A stretch of 64,000 bases of DNA from Anaspis maculata (GCA_949128115.1 OX421962.1:42927745-42991744); one strand, 5' to 3'. Shown: positions 48,452 to 60,444, counted from the stretch's first letter. Numbers and translations are program-made. Notes: generated by a model not told the origin, from the sequence alone.

Positions 48452-49108
48452 ATGCATGTAGGTACTAACAAAAATGCAGAAATCGTATGTGAAAATGTTC
48501 ATAAGGACCTCTTTTTTTTCAGTATCGACAATATCTATGATGGAGTAATTACGAAATATGTATATGGCATGTGATACAAAAATCAAATAGTAAATAAAGA
48601 ACTGAACAAAGAAATACACCTACGGTTTGATGAATCTGGCCGGACCTCTGATATAAGCGTAGAAATATTAAACTGGATTTCCAGATGCGAATATTCGGAC
48701 AGGAAATGCGAATGTCAAATAATTGTCAAATTTGTCAATATGTCAAATTTTGAATTCGAGGGCTCTGATTGGCCATAAAATGATTGGCCTGAAGACTTTG
48801 ACATAAAATTTCTCATTTTATGGTGATTTTTCTTCTCGCTCGCACTCACGTAAAACTGTTTCTGTCGCACACCACTTTGTACGCATTTTTGGCCCCATAT
48901 AAGTGACTGACCGAATTCGACGAAATGTGTGTGTATAGATAGGCTTACTTTCATGCTTGGTTTCGCGATCTGCGTCACCTTGGACCATATCGATCTTTCG
49001 TATAGGTCGCGGGAGCATAACCGTCACCTTGGCACCCGTTATGGCAACGTTGCAAGTATGCCTGAAGTGACAACAGCGCATCGCGCATTTCCGCGCTTCA
49101 GCCACCTT
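48452..49108. other. No gene recognised
   Basis: Intergenic sequence. The part at 48915-48990 is a diverged direct repeat of 50090-50180 (both contain a TTTCATG.TTGGTTT core), so the two sides of the 49-kb fold-back share an older repeat. Confidence 0.4.
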
Positions 49109-49828
49109 CGCTTTGCACCAGGAGCTGCTCCGGGTAGATCACTAGATAGAGAAAGTATATACAGGGTGTTTCAGGGATGATAGCAAAAAATTTAACTATG
49201 GGTAGATCTCTTTAAAATATGACGAAAACCTATATACCATTTTGCAACGTTCAGCCCAATGACGAAGATACAACCCTCCAAAGTTCACTTTTTTTGGATT
49301 TCAAAAATTTGTAACTCAGGAGCATTTCAACAAATTTAGCTTCAATTCAGCAAAAGCTGGTTTTTCCTAATCATCTATTAACCTGCCAAATTTGGAAAGA
49401 ATCCAACCAGTGGTTTAGGAGTTATGGGGGTCAATAATTTAGAAGCATCGGAAGAAAAGTTGACTTAAGGTGACCCCTCATAACTTCTACGCCACTGATT
49501 GGATTCTTTCTAAATTTGACAGGTTGATAGATAATTATGACAAACCAGCTTATGCCAAATGAGAGCTGAATTTGTCGAAACGTTCTTGAGTTGAAAATTT
49601 TTGAAATCCGAAAAAAGTGAACTTTGAAGCGCTGCATCTTTGTCATTAGGCCGAACTTTGCAAAATGATATATAGGTTTTCGTCATATTTTGACGAGATC
49701 TACCCACAGTTGAATTTTTTGCTATCATCCCTGAAACACCCTGTATAGATACATAGGTACGCCAATCACGGCCCAACTGGATCTACTTTCTTCGTCTAGT
49801 GATCTACCCTGAGCAGCTCCTGCCGGCA
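49109..49828. mobile_element. Nested fold-backs; inner element 49162-49743
   Basis: The inner element has ends CAGGGTGTTTCAGGGATGAT and the complement, flanked by TA (49160-49161, 49744-49745), with arms that pair to a centre near 49450. Outside it, GGAGCTGCTC..GTAGATCACTAGA (about 49120-49147) pairs with TCTAGTGATCTACCCTGAGC and neighbours (about 49794-49825), so the inner element sits in the loop of an older inverted repeat. Confidence 0.8.
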
Positions 49829-50299
49829 CAACAAAAGCGCCTCATGCCAGCTTCTTGCCCGCGCTTGCGCCTGATGGGGTGCCAAAGTAATCTTGAGTTC
49901 ATCACATCAATTTTTTTCATAAATAAGCGACAATTGTTCAATAAATTATCTATATATTCATTACAACTTCACAACTAAAGAAAATTGTATTAAGAAGTAG
50001 GTAGGTACTAGTGAAAATAACATTATACCATATACCCATCTTTAGGACTCCATTTTTGTTCCCGCGACCTATAGAATTACCGATTTTGATGAAATTTGGA
50101 ACATGCATACTTTGTGTCTTGTGTGGATATGCTTGTTTTCATGTTTGGTTTTGAAATCCCACGCCATCTTTGACCGCCATATGAACTTTGTTATCAGTCT
50201 ATACCTATCAAACTTCAAACAAGTGAATATCCCCTCACGTGCGTGAGTCGCAATATAGCGCATATTTTCTTGGTGCAGATCCTGTCATTGATAGAAATG

Positions 50300-50530
50300 T
50301 AGTCCGGCTTGAAAATAAGGATGTTCATACGAGACTAGAGTAAGTTTCACGTTTCCACTAATGAGAAATTTCAATATGGCGGCCAAGATGGCGGCCGGGA
50401 AAATTAGGAAATTCAGATTGAAAATAAAAATGATCATACGAGACAAGGATAATAACTTTCAAGTTTCAAAAAAATCGTTTCACTAATAACAGATTTCAAT
50501 ATAATATGGCGGCCAAGATGGCGGCGGAAT
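50300..50530. repeat. Two tandem units of about 125 bp rich in ATGGCGGC
   Basis: Units at about 50310-50402 and 50430-50527 share GAAAATAA..CATACGAGAC..TTTCACTAAT and end in GGCGGCCAAGATGGCGGC. A third, partial unit begins near 50557. Confidence 0.6.
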
Positions 50531-50913
50531 CATGAAATATAGCATAGAGTTAGCTTGAAAATAATATGAATAATCATGCGCGGCAAACTAACTGCATATC
50601 CTACAGCCAATTGGCGAGTAACATTACCGATGGTGGCGCTGCTGATGCGCTTCGCATGTAAACAAACATGTCGGATAGTGCACGGATTGTTGCCCGCGCG
50701 TTCAAAAATCTTATATCAGTAGTAAGCGGCTTTAATGTCCTCCAGACGTGAAACCTGGTTAATTAGTATTGCGGTGGAACTCGAAAATGGCAGAAGCGAA
50801 TTGAGTGTTATGGAGGTTTTCAATCACTTGATGGCCTCAAGCCTCAACGGATTCTCGATGTATCGTGCTGGGACTGATGGGAGAGGAAATTCTGACTGAA
50901 GTCACAATTTCTT

Positions 50914-51192
50914 GTGTTGTGTGGTCGAAAGCGAACCGAATCAAGCATCAGTTTAAACATAGACATATTTGGATTGCGTTTACAAACAAGCGCATTGTAT
51001 GAATCTCCTCTCGAGGTAACTGGAAATGTAATTAAAAAAAATAGTAGTAGCAGTTCCTGTGAAATTGGAACGTTTAAATGCACTTGCAAAGCAGGCCAGT
51101 CCGGGACATGCAAACATATCGCAGCTGTGCTTCTTCGATGCAGCCATATAAAGTTCCTATTTTCAGCGACACTTCCCAGGCTTTTCTCGTAG
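50914..51192 (+). pseudogene. SWIM-type zinc-finger fragment
   Basis: An open frame of 92 codons contains CEIGTFKCTCKAGQSGTCKH, fitting the SWIM pattern C-x-C..C-x-H. SWIM fingers occur in nucleic-acid-binding proteins, including ones spread by mobile elements in arthropods. No start context, upstream exon or downstream domain is seen, and the next open sequence is unrelated. It is most likely a gene or transposon relic, though an unspliced exon is possible. Confidence 0.5.
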
Positions 51193-51850
51193 TCATATTG
51201 TCCACAGTGCCAAGTTTGTTTGTCATCTTGACTACCCAACCTGCGTCTTTCGCTTTCGACGGGGAACGGTGAAAATGTAATTCTTCCTTTTTCCGGTTTC
51301 CACAGCGCGACTCGCACTCGGAAACGCAACAAATTCTCCGCTACTTTTTGTCACTATGACAAAATCACAAATCTTGCCACCTTCCATTCTGATGCCACTT
51401 TTGCTTGCCAGTCGTCGTACACGTGCTACTCTTATTTAAAAATGCAATGCTTTTGCAACCGACGACACCTAGTATATTCAAGATAATGAAACGTGCGTGG
51501 CTCACGTACTTTGTTGGAAAAAATTAACGCCGCGCAACGCTCATAAGAGCCCACACAAATCTGCGGTTGATCCGTGCACAAACGTCGTTTACACGTTGGC
51601 CGTCAGATGGCGTATTCGATCTTGAAAGTCGCCAATAAGCAGCCCAGAACTCGTCGAAGAAATTATAAGCGGTTCTCTAGGCAGCTGTATTAAGATATCT
51701 CGACGAAAGATATAATCTGCATATATGGAATACTATGATGACTTGACATCGAGCTTGACATATTCCTGAATGTTACAGAAGAGATGCGAAACGATCTGAA
51801 GGACGAGTGTCTTGGAATCGAAAAAACTCTGCTCATCAACTTACTGAGAT
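51193..51850. other. No gene recognised
   Basis: Mixed-composition intergenic DNA with short open frames only. Confidence 0.4.
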
Positions 51851-51851
51851 A

Positions 51852-52934
51852 CAGGGTGTTCCAGTGACCTTGCATCAAATTTCGGGAGGTGATTCCTCTC
51901 AAAAAAATAAGTCGAAAAGTAGGAGTAAATTTTTCTCCCCAAATGCTCCCTGAGGGAGTTACAGCTCCTCAAAGGTACAAAATGCAACAAAGTTTTCAAT
52001 TATTTGCTCAAGAACTGTCAAAGGTAAGAGCTCAAAACTTGATGTTTTCGATAGACTCGTTCAATCCAAAACTTTTATGTCTCTTGTATTTTTTCCGTAA
52101 GATGCATCGTTCTGAAGTAAGGTGACCAGACGTTCCGATTTGATCGGAACTGTACCGTTTTCGGGAGACACTTTCCGACTCGACTTTCTGTTCCGTAAAT
52201 GTTCCGATTTGAGTATCTATTCCGTAAATACTCCGTTTTCCGATTTGAGCAACGAACATTTTCATTTTTGTCACATCCTCTGTATTTTTGGTAAATTTGG
52301 TTGAAATTTATGTAGACTGTATAGTTTGTTTACAAGATTGAATTCATTTCGATTGGCACAAATATCCCCAAATATTGGTGTATTTGTATTTTGCATATGT
52401 CTATCCAAGAATGAACAGACGCGAAAAAATGTGGAGCAGATGGTAGGTAGGTGCCCGGAAGTTCTAAATCTATGTCTAAATCAGCAAATATAAGTTGACC
52501 ACGCTCTTTTTTTGGAAAAAAAACGTCTGCGGTGCATATCGGGGGGGCTCTACCATCCGGGCGCCCCATGTTCCGATTTCTTCACTGAAAAATCTGGTCA
52601 CCTTATTCTGAAGTAAAAGTGAAAAAACACGGACGTGTCATGAATAATTTTCAACATAGTCCCAATCCCCTCTAATTTCGCTGCCACTGGTTAGATTTGT
52701 TTTGAACTTTGCATGTACATTTGCACTGTTGAGAAACTTCTCTATACCAAATTTGAAGCTCCTACCTTGGACGGTTTTTGAGCAAATAATTGAAAACTTT
52801 GTTTAACTTCGCACCTTTGAGGGGCTGTAACTCTCTTAGGAGGCATTTTAGGGAAAAATGTTACTCTCACTTTTCGACTTATTTTCTTGAGAGGAATCAC
52901 CTCCCGAAGTATTATGCAAGGTCACCGAAACACC
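51852..52934. mobile_element. Fold-back element with a nested hAT element
   Basis: The left end CAGGGTGTTCCAGTGACC follows TA (51850-51851). The right arm is the complement up to GGTCACCGAAACACC near 52934, where the terminus is degraded by the adjoining repeat. Arms include CACCTCCCGAA, GAGGAATCACC and a GAGGAGCTGTAACTC-like block. The hAT element sits in the loop or right arm. Confidence 0.78.
52118..52605. mobile_element. 488-bp non-autonomous hAT element
   Basis: Perfect 13-bp termini TAAGGTGACCAGA and TCTGGTCACCTTA are flanked by a perfect 8-bp duplication TTCTGAAG (52110-52117, 52606-52613). Inside, TTCCGAT and GTTCCG motifs repeat near both ends. Confidence 0.92.
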
Positions 52935-52935
52935 G

Positions 52936-53275
52936 GAGAACACCGCCAAATTATCCTACGGTGAAACCTATATCGTGGGTGAAACTTTCCACCGGTAAAA
53001 AGGTCTGCGACGCATTTATTCACGAGTTCCGACAACCTACCTTCTGCTCAAACGGTCCACCGGAAAAACGTCCAGTAGGTACCCATTGGCCACGAGTCTT
53101 CACACTGCCAAATTATTCCACGGTAAAACCACAGAGTGAAACGTCCCACCGAAAAAATGTCCACAACGCATATCATATCCACGAGCTCTGGCGTCCTACT
53201 GCTCAGAGGGAGCAAGGTAGGCTCAAACGAAACGAAACGAAACGGTCCACCGGAGAAACGTCCACTATATAGAAC
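52936..53275. repeat. Imperfect tandem repeat, period about 156 bp
   Basis: GCCAAATTATCCTACGGT near 52946 recurs as GCCAAATTATTCCACGGT near 53107. Repeated CCACCGG..AAACGTCC blocks recur at about 52990, 53055, 53140 and 53252. A short AAACG microsatellite follows near 53226. Confidence 0.6.
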
Positions 53276-53839
53276 GGAGAATATATAGAACTCCAACCTC
53301 GACTCCAACGAATTCTACTGCCTCCGCCCATAGACATTACTTACAAGCTAGTTAGCTGATGTAGCTGGACTGTTGAATGTATGTTTGGTGTTGCATAACT
53401 ATCTTAGCATGGAAATTAGCAGCGGTTCACCCCGTTCACGATACACGTTCACACGTTCATGGTATCGTGATTTACTCGTTTTCTAACAGTGAAAAGTTTT
53501 GGGAGATGCAAACAGGTATAGAAACGAAACACGAAAAACATTATACTAGCAAGAGTAGGTACCTACCTAATTATTTATTTGATTATTTGATATCTTTGGT
53601 GACCGTGTCATAGAGGGAACCTCGATTTTGATCATTCTATAAGTAGGAATGGACTTCAAACAGTGGCTAAAAAAGTTTTTCAAAGGAAATTTTGCGGAAG
53701 ATCCACAAATAAGCTGCGAGAAAAAAATACGAAAATTAGGAAACTATGCAGTAGTGATTTTTTAGCGCCGGGCAGATATGTATCCCCCAAACGAAATAGA
53801 AATGATACTAAACGAAAGATAAAACACACCAACGGGACC
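53276..53839. other. No gene recognised
   Basis: Low-complexity, A-rich toward the right end. Short open frames without domains. Confidence 0.4.
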
Positions 53840-54540
53840 GGGGAGTAAAATAGGTGTGTTGAATAGGAAAGCTAACGCGTCATAAAACAGGAAACAGGGC
53901 GAAATATCGCAAGGAATCGTAAGAAAACAACTGAGAGACTAAGGGCATATAAAGAAGCAAGGAAAGCTGGAGCAACGGGAAACTTGGCGTACGACAAACT
54001 GTTCATCGACGGAAGGTGAAGGAATGAAGGATGATTTCAGATGAACAAATTATGGAATATGACAGGAGAAAGGATGCAGAGAGGAAAGAGATGGAACCGA
54101 GGACGCCGAAACCTACAATCCAGTACGAGAAGAGAAGACTCAGTCAAAGGACGCCAGAAGAAGAGGAAGAGGACAGGGAAAAGGTTATCAAGCTAAACCC
54201 AAAAAACTTATAACGAGAATAAGCAAACAGAGGAACAATGAAGAAACGAACACAATGGGTAGTATTAATAAAAAATAAGCATAAGCATTTGCTTAGATTT
54301 TTGAGGAGTTGCTAAGCAAACTTTCCCTGGCAACGCCTATGAAATCTAAACAAATGCTTATGCTTATTTTTTATTAATACTACCCAAATGGCAATAATGG
54401 ATAGGAAAAGAGAAATGGACAACGGAAGAAACTCGGTAGAAAGAAACATCGAAGAAGCATCAAAGGGGAAAGAGAAAGTCGGGATGTTATACTGGAATGT
54501 TTTTGGAGTAGGTAATGGGGTCGTAACTGTTGAGTAATTG
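53840..54540 (+). pseudogene. LINE remnant: end of ORF1 and start of endonuclease
   Basis: Broken frames include a charged segment ending RRLSQRTPEEEEEDREK (54031-54213) and, after the small MITE, KVGMLYWNVFG near 54475, resembling the opening motif of a LINE endonuclease. The sequence is purine-rich and loses coding potential after about 54540. Confidence 0.45.
54257..54385. mobile_element. 129-bp MITE with near-perfect 44-bp inverted repeats
   Basis: Ends GGGTAGTATTAATAAAAAAT and complement. The 44-bp arms differ at a single base. The loop is about 41 bp. It interrupts the LINE remnant. Flanks AAT/AAA suggest a 3-bp target, not certain. Confidence 0.85.
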
Positions 54541-55650
54541 TTTTTCGAAGTTTCAAACCCAATAAATATCTCGAAAATGAAGCCTCTAATCAAAATTGTG
54601 CAAGAGTAACTTTTTTTTTTCTCAATTGAACTGGAATTCAAAAGTTTAAACAATTTCCAAAAATATTCAAATACATAAATTTTTTTCATTCTTTCAATTG
54701 ACCATATTAATTATTCAGAGCGCAGTCGCAGATCGGGGAGAGAGACAACCACATGTGCTGGGTTGAAACTCCCATAAGAATATGCATGTTGAATGACTTT
54801 GTAAAATGATCAATTCAAGGTGCAAATTGACAATTTCAACGAATGTATAACATAGCAAGTGTGTAAAAATAAATACCTGATCTACTTTTTACCATAATGA
54901 AATGGAAAATCTTGCTGTGAAGTTTATGCGAAGCAATTTAGAATGGGGTTTTTGAATCCAAAACAATTTCAAATTACCCGCCAAATTTTGTTGCACAACT
55001 TCCGCTAACGAGAATTTTGACAGCGCTTGAAAGCGAACCGAGCGTCAGCCGTCACGTAAAAGTATGGTTAAAAAGGTTAAAACGTCCCAAGACCAAGAAT
55101 CAAGAAAACACCTTGAAATCGTAAATTCTGACAGCGACAGCAAAGTTCCGTTTTCTACCTCCTAGGTTTTCTATGCATGCTGTGGCGCGCGAGATCTTCT
55201 GCTGTAGTGCGCATGGTCACAGGCACATACCTAACTTACAAATGACTAGTGGAAGGGGAAAGTGAGAATAATTAATATGGTCTATTAGGGGCGAAAGGCA
55301 GATGGTACCCCTATGATCTTCACCCGAGTGTTTGCCCCTAAAAACGTTTGATAAAATGCGTTATCATTGTTCAATAGAGACCTGTTTCAGTGAACTTTGG
55401 TTCGAATTTGAATAAATCGGTTAAATGTTTCAAAAGTTATATTCCGCTCACGTTTTAAATTCAGTAGAATAACTTTTTGGAGCAAAAATAAAGTGACAAG
55501 CTGGAGCGCCGGGAAAATACGGCTGATGGCCGCTGATAGTTTCGGTCCAAAACTTTGCCATTAGCCGTAGACGTAGCCCGCCAGCTTATTGTCACTCTAT
55601 TTTTGATTCAAAAAGTCATAGTACTGAAAATAAAAAGTGAACGGGATATA
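54541..55650. other. No gene recognised
   Basis: AT-rich intergenic DNA. A short inverted pair (GTGACAAGCTGG..CCAGCTTATTGTCAC, about 55490-55596) flanks a GC-richer centre. Confidence 0.4.
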
Positions 55651-57234
55651 CAAGGTGATTCATGAGTGACCTTACATAGGCTAATGGGAAATAGAGGACT
55701 TCGAGGCAAGTCATGACTCATGATCCACAGAAGAAACTTTGTTTTCTCCATTGGTTACGAAGATACCTACAGGGTGTTTTGTGTGTTTCGTATGAAACTT
55801 TGATGAGCGATATTTCTGAAGCGGCTTGAGATATTTTGTTGAAATTTACCAGTAATATTTCTCTGTTGGAACTTATTCAGAAGCCATACCTCGGGTAAGT
55901 CAAAATCCAGGGCCGGGTTAAAAAAAATGTGCCCCTTTATTTGGTCAAAAAGTACATTTTCTGACCACTTTTCCGGAAAACTGCCATCGGATTCGAAAAG
56001 CCAAAAAAAAGTTCCAAGAATCACTCTTTAATTTGGATGGCACACCTGAACCGTTTCGACAATAAAATTAAAAGTGAAATTTGTGGGTAAGTTTCCATTT
56101 CTGTACGGAAATAATCGACTCATTGTGTGATTGAATTCATTCAAATTCATATTTTGTCTCTAGTAGGTAGAAGGGCTTAGTTGAAAGAGAATTCCAGAGC
56201 CGTTCATTTTTTTAAATGACAAAATCGAGATTGAAACACAAAATTTTAGTCGATTTGGTCGTGAAAAAAATTTTCGGCTATGGAATTTTTCTTCCATCCA
56301 AGCCCTTCTATTTCACAGAGACAAGCTAAAAAATGAATTTGAATGAATTCAATCAAACAATGAGTCGATTATGTCTGATCGAAACTTACCCAGAAATTTT
56401 ACTTTTAATTTTATTGTCGAAACGGTTCACATGAGCCATCTAAATCAAAGAGTGATTCTTGAAGCCTTTGTCCTTAGCTTTTCGAATCCGATAGCAGCTT
56501 TTTTTGAAAAATGGTCAGAAAATGTACTTTTTGACCAAATAACAAAGAGACACATTTTTTCTAGCCAGGCCCTGGATTTTGACTTACCGGGTATGGCTTC
56601 TGGATAAGTTCCAACAGAGAAATATTACTGGTAAATTTCAACAAAATATCTCAAGCCATTTTAGAAATATCGCTTATTAAAGTTTTATACGAAACACACA
56701 AAACACCTGTATCTTCGTAACCAATGGAGTGAACAAAATTTCTTTTGTGGATCCTGACTCGCCTCGAAGTCCTCTATCCTCTATCTCCCATTAGCCCAGA
56801 GACAAGCTTGTCTCTGCATTAGCCTATGTAAGGTCACTCATGAACAGTGATGTAAAATACCCGGGTTTTTATATTTAAGCGTAAATACCCGGTATTTACC
56901 CAAAATCGGGTCTCTAATAGGGTATCTATTTTCATCAATTGTTATTAACAATTAGAGAAACAACAACAAACAATTATGATCTTTTGCTCACAGCAGCAAA
57001 ATAATAATAAGTGCTTTGGAGGTTATGTTCATAAAGCCTTGGAACTTGGAAAAAGAAATCATTTAACCTTTAACCGTCAACACTGTCAACCGAGCTGTCA
57101 ACAGTGTCAACTTTTCTGTCAAACTGGGTAGGGTGGGTAAATATCGCTCGAAAATACCGGGTAAATACCCGATTTATATTTACCTACCTACCCGGTAAAT
57201 ACCCGACTCACATCACTGCTCATGAATCACCCTG
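55651..57234. mobile_element. 1.6-kb fold-back element interrupted by a hAT element
   Basis: Ends CAAGGTGATTCATGAGTGAC and complement are flanked by TA (55649-55650, 57235-57236). Arms pair to a centre near 56190 and include an internal CAGGGTGTTTTGTGTGTTTC block. The hAT element at 56845-57218 lies in the right arm. Confidence 0.88.
56845..57218. mobile_element. 374-bp hAT element nested in the fold-back
   Basis: Termini CAGTGATGTAAAATACCCGG and CCCGACTCACATCACTG are flanked by a perfect 8-bp duplication CTCATGAA (56837-56844, 57219-57226). The duplicated octamer is part of the fold-back arm, so the hAT insertion is the younger event. Confidence 0.92.
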
Positions 57235-57374
57235 TATAAAAAAAGTTCAAAAAACAATATTGAGGGCCTGTATCTCCGTTATCATACGTTTGCGAGGGTA
57301 TGTTTATTGAGAAAGTCCCCTTATTTTTCAATTTTCTATCTCCCTGTGAATTTTGCTGCATTATTTCGGGACAC

Positions 57375-59340
57375 CTGTACCTATTGATGATCAAAACGCT
57401 TAAATATGTACTAGTATGGGGGCATAGGTCGTGCCGTGTGCAGCTTCGTGAAGATATATAGAGTTATGTCTTAGTCGATTCCTGGGGGATCAAGGACCAT
57501 GAAAAATGATGGTGGAATATTCGTATCTACTGCAGGCAAATATGGTGGAGGCGCCAAAATGGGCTTCATCTAGTAATAAGAAACTGGCTGTAGCTCGTTT
57601 GTTTTCCAACGGATTTCAACATCTGGAACGTCATTTTGTAGACAAAAAAATTCTCTTCTTATTTCATACCTAAATTTACAAACGTCATTTCGTGAAACTG
57701 TCAAATCTGTACTTATAAGACATGCTAAACTCCGCCCTTTTTTGAAGGTTATCCGATATTTTTTAAACCTGGCAGTATCATAGATCTTGGAGTGCTCTTT
57801 TCGAATTTCTACTTTTCCACTTCGTATCTTTGCCGTTTTGGCCGCCATATTGAAAAGATGGCGCCCAAAAAACAGTTTTTTGTCAATATCTTGAATTCAA
57901 CTGACTAAAGATTGAAATGTGTGTATGCGGAGGAAAGCCCATTCCAATCTCTACAATTTGACATATCAGTCATTAATGTGCGATTTATGGTTCTTGAGTT
58001 AGAGCTTCCAGAACTTCCGGAAGCATCAACTTTCGGCATTCAATCAGCATGTTAAATTGATACCACCGTCATGTAGTAGGCAAATAACCCATCAATAGCT
58101 CTTGGCCATTAACCATAGATGATAAAAATTTAGAAAATCGATCATGGTGATGTTATTTGTGTAATTACAGGGTGGACAGTAAAAGCAAACTGACTTTAGA
58201 AAGAAATAAAGAAAATATAGCTTTTAAAGGATATCAGATACATTCGAAACTCATTATTATGATGAGATTTGGGGTCATCATTCAGAATAACCACTTTTCC
58301 ACCTCGTATCTTTGCTGTTCTGGCCATAATTTTGAAAAAATGGCGCCCAGAAAAACATATTTTCGATTTTTTTTCGAAAATTTGTCATAAAACTCAAGAA
58401 TTCATATCAAAAGTGAAGGTCTATCAAATTCTCTATAATTTCACGTCTGAATCACTCATGTGCGACTTACGGTTCTCAAGCTATACCTTCTCAAAGTTAA
58501 TTTTCCCATAGAGGTCACCCTGTAGTAACATAGCAACCGTTACCATGATTAATTTTTTGGATATTAATGGTCTGTGGTTGACAATTTATCATTATTTATG
58601 GTTAATTTGACTGCCAGGTGGAGCTAAGCTCAACTTGACATGCTGATTGGATGACAAAAGTTGATGCTTCAGGGAGCTCTGGAAGCCATAACCCAAGAAC
58701 CGGAAATAGCACGTACACGAGTAAGGTGTCAAATTGTAGAGAATTGAATAAGCTTCCATTCGCATACAAACGCTCCCACATCACATTGACCGAAATAAAG
58801 ATATTGACAAAAAACTGTTTTTTGGGCGCCATCTTTCCAATATGGCGGCCAAAACGGCAAATATACGAAGTGGAAAAGTGAAAATTCGGAAAGGGCACCT
58901 CAAGATCTATGATACTGCCAAGTTTCAAAAATATCAGATAACCTTGAAAAAAGGACGGAATTTAGCATATCTTATGAAGACAATTTTGACAGTTTCCCGG
59001 AATGACGTTTGTAAACTTGGGCATGAAATAAGAAGAGAATTTTTTTGTCTACGAAATGATGTTTCAGATGTTGAATTCCGTTGAAAAACAAACGAGCTAC
59101 AGCCATTTTCTTATCATCAGATGAAGCCCATTTTGGCGCCTCCACCATATTTGCCTGCAGCAGATGTCAATATTCCACCATAATTTTTCATGGTCCTTGA
59201 TCGCCCAGGAATCGATTAGGACATATCCCTATATATCTTCACGAAGCTGCACACGGCCAAGCTTTTTTTGACCCTATGCCCCCTGACTATACAGGTTGGG
59301 TCCTGTATACATTATTAAGACGCCCAAATATATACAGGAT
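57375..59340. mobile_element. 2-kb fold-back element with inner CAGGGTG pair
   Basis: Left arm landmarks (GGGGGCATAGG, GTGTGCAGCTTCGTGAAG, GGAGGCGCCAAAATGGGCTT, GCCGCCATATTG) recur inverted in the right arm. An inner pair ACAGGGTGGACAG (58170) and GTCACCCTGTAG (58517) flanks the centre. The outer termini are diverged, so the exact ends are uncertain. Confidence 0.82.
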
Positions 59341-59773
59341 GAGTCAATAGTTCAATAGTGAGTGATCGGAGCACTGCGTTTCAACCGTTCGAGATAAAAA
59401 AATTGATATAAATACCATTTCACATCGTTTTTGACGAAATTTTTTCATTCTGCGTCACCTACTTACATATTTTTACGATTATGCAGGGTCTTAAAATTAG
59501 GGCATGGGTATGTACAACATTCGTACCAAGCGGCACTGCTTAATCATTAAATGCAAGGTGATTGGTGCCTAATATCCGGACTAGGTATATTATAGGTATG
59601 TGATTGTGCTGCCCGCCAGATTTTTTAAAATTCTGATCAAGTGATATCAGAATAACATCGGCAACTATCGCGTTGCCCATGAAAACCAAACTTGTTTACA
59701 AGCTTTTCGCCAAACTTTGATGTCATCGTTTCCGAGCTTTTAACATAATTTAATTGCTTGGAATTTCTTCTCA

Positions 59774-60444
59774 ATGGAAACCGCGGAGGGACAGTTCGCT
59801 AAGCAATACAACAACACTGAGGTAAGTCGACATTCTGTCAATTTTTTTAAAATATCGCCATCACCTATTTTTTTCTACCGAATCTCCGAAAGCCCTCGAC
59901 GAGTAAGCGGAATGCTACCGTCAGGGCCAGAAAAGAGGGCTACCACCAGCTCTTCCAGCCCTATTTTAGACCGTCTTACGAAGAACCCATAGACCTGACT
60001 CAAAGCCACAACAAATTCGTCAAGCGCGAAGAGAACAACGTGACAACATCTAACAGGCCCGTGGCTAGGGCTATACCGAGAGCCCTACCCATGCCGATGA
60101 TCGAACCAGACCCTTTACAGCTGCTGACGCAAAGCGAAGTGATTTATCCCGAAAACATGTATTGCGAGAAAAACGTAAGTTGCAAATTTCTTCCTTGATT
60201 CAAAATTTAAAACATTCGACAACACAACCAGCTTCAGGGATTCTTCAAGGACGTGATAGAGTTTCAAGCGACCGAAACCAAACAGGCGGAAATCCTGAAA
60301 GCCGCCAAATCCTTGTTTTCGAAACGGACAAGGACTCTGTATCACTGGATGTATCCCGACACCCCCAAGCCGCAAATCAAGCTTGCCGTGGCTAATTCCT
60401 GGGAGAACTTGGGAGTTGAGGAGAAGCAGTTTTATATTTCTCAG
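59774..60444 (+). CDS. Unrecognised gene with an HMG-box-like segment (first three coding exons)
   Basis: Three exons with GT-AG borders and phase-0 joins: 59774-59821, 59893-60174 and 60232-60444, together 181 codons. The start MET-AEGQ at 59774 is the first ATG after an upstream AT-rich stretch. Residues of exon 2 are basic and polar, with a proline-rich patch. Exon 3 (KSLFSKRTRTLYHWMYPDTP..LAVANSWENLGVEEKQFYISQ) resembles the last two helices of an HMG box (..IAKALGERWKSLSEEEKQ-type pattern), which would suggest a DNA-binding or chromatin protein; this is inference from pattern alone. The GTGAGT donor at 60445 means it continues. One possible last exon is 60662-60796, ending TAG, with a weak acceptor; an AATAAA follows near 60926. 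I do not recognise the family. Confidence 0.65.

Noticed and set aside
49109..50283. One single 1.2-kb fold-back from 48.9 to 50.28 kb.
   Set aside because: The outermost similarity (48915-48990 and 50090-50180) is direct, not inverted, so it is a separate older repeat.
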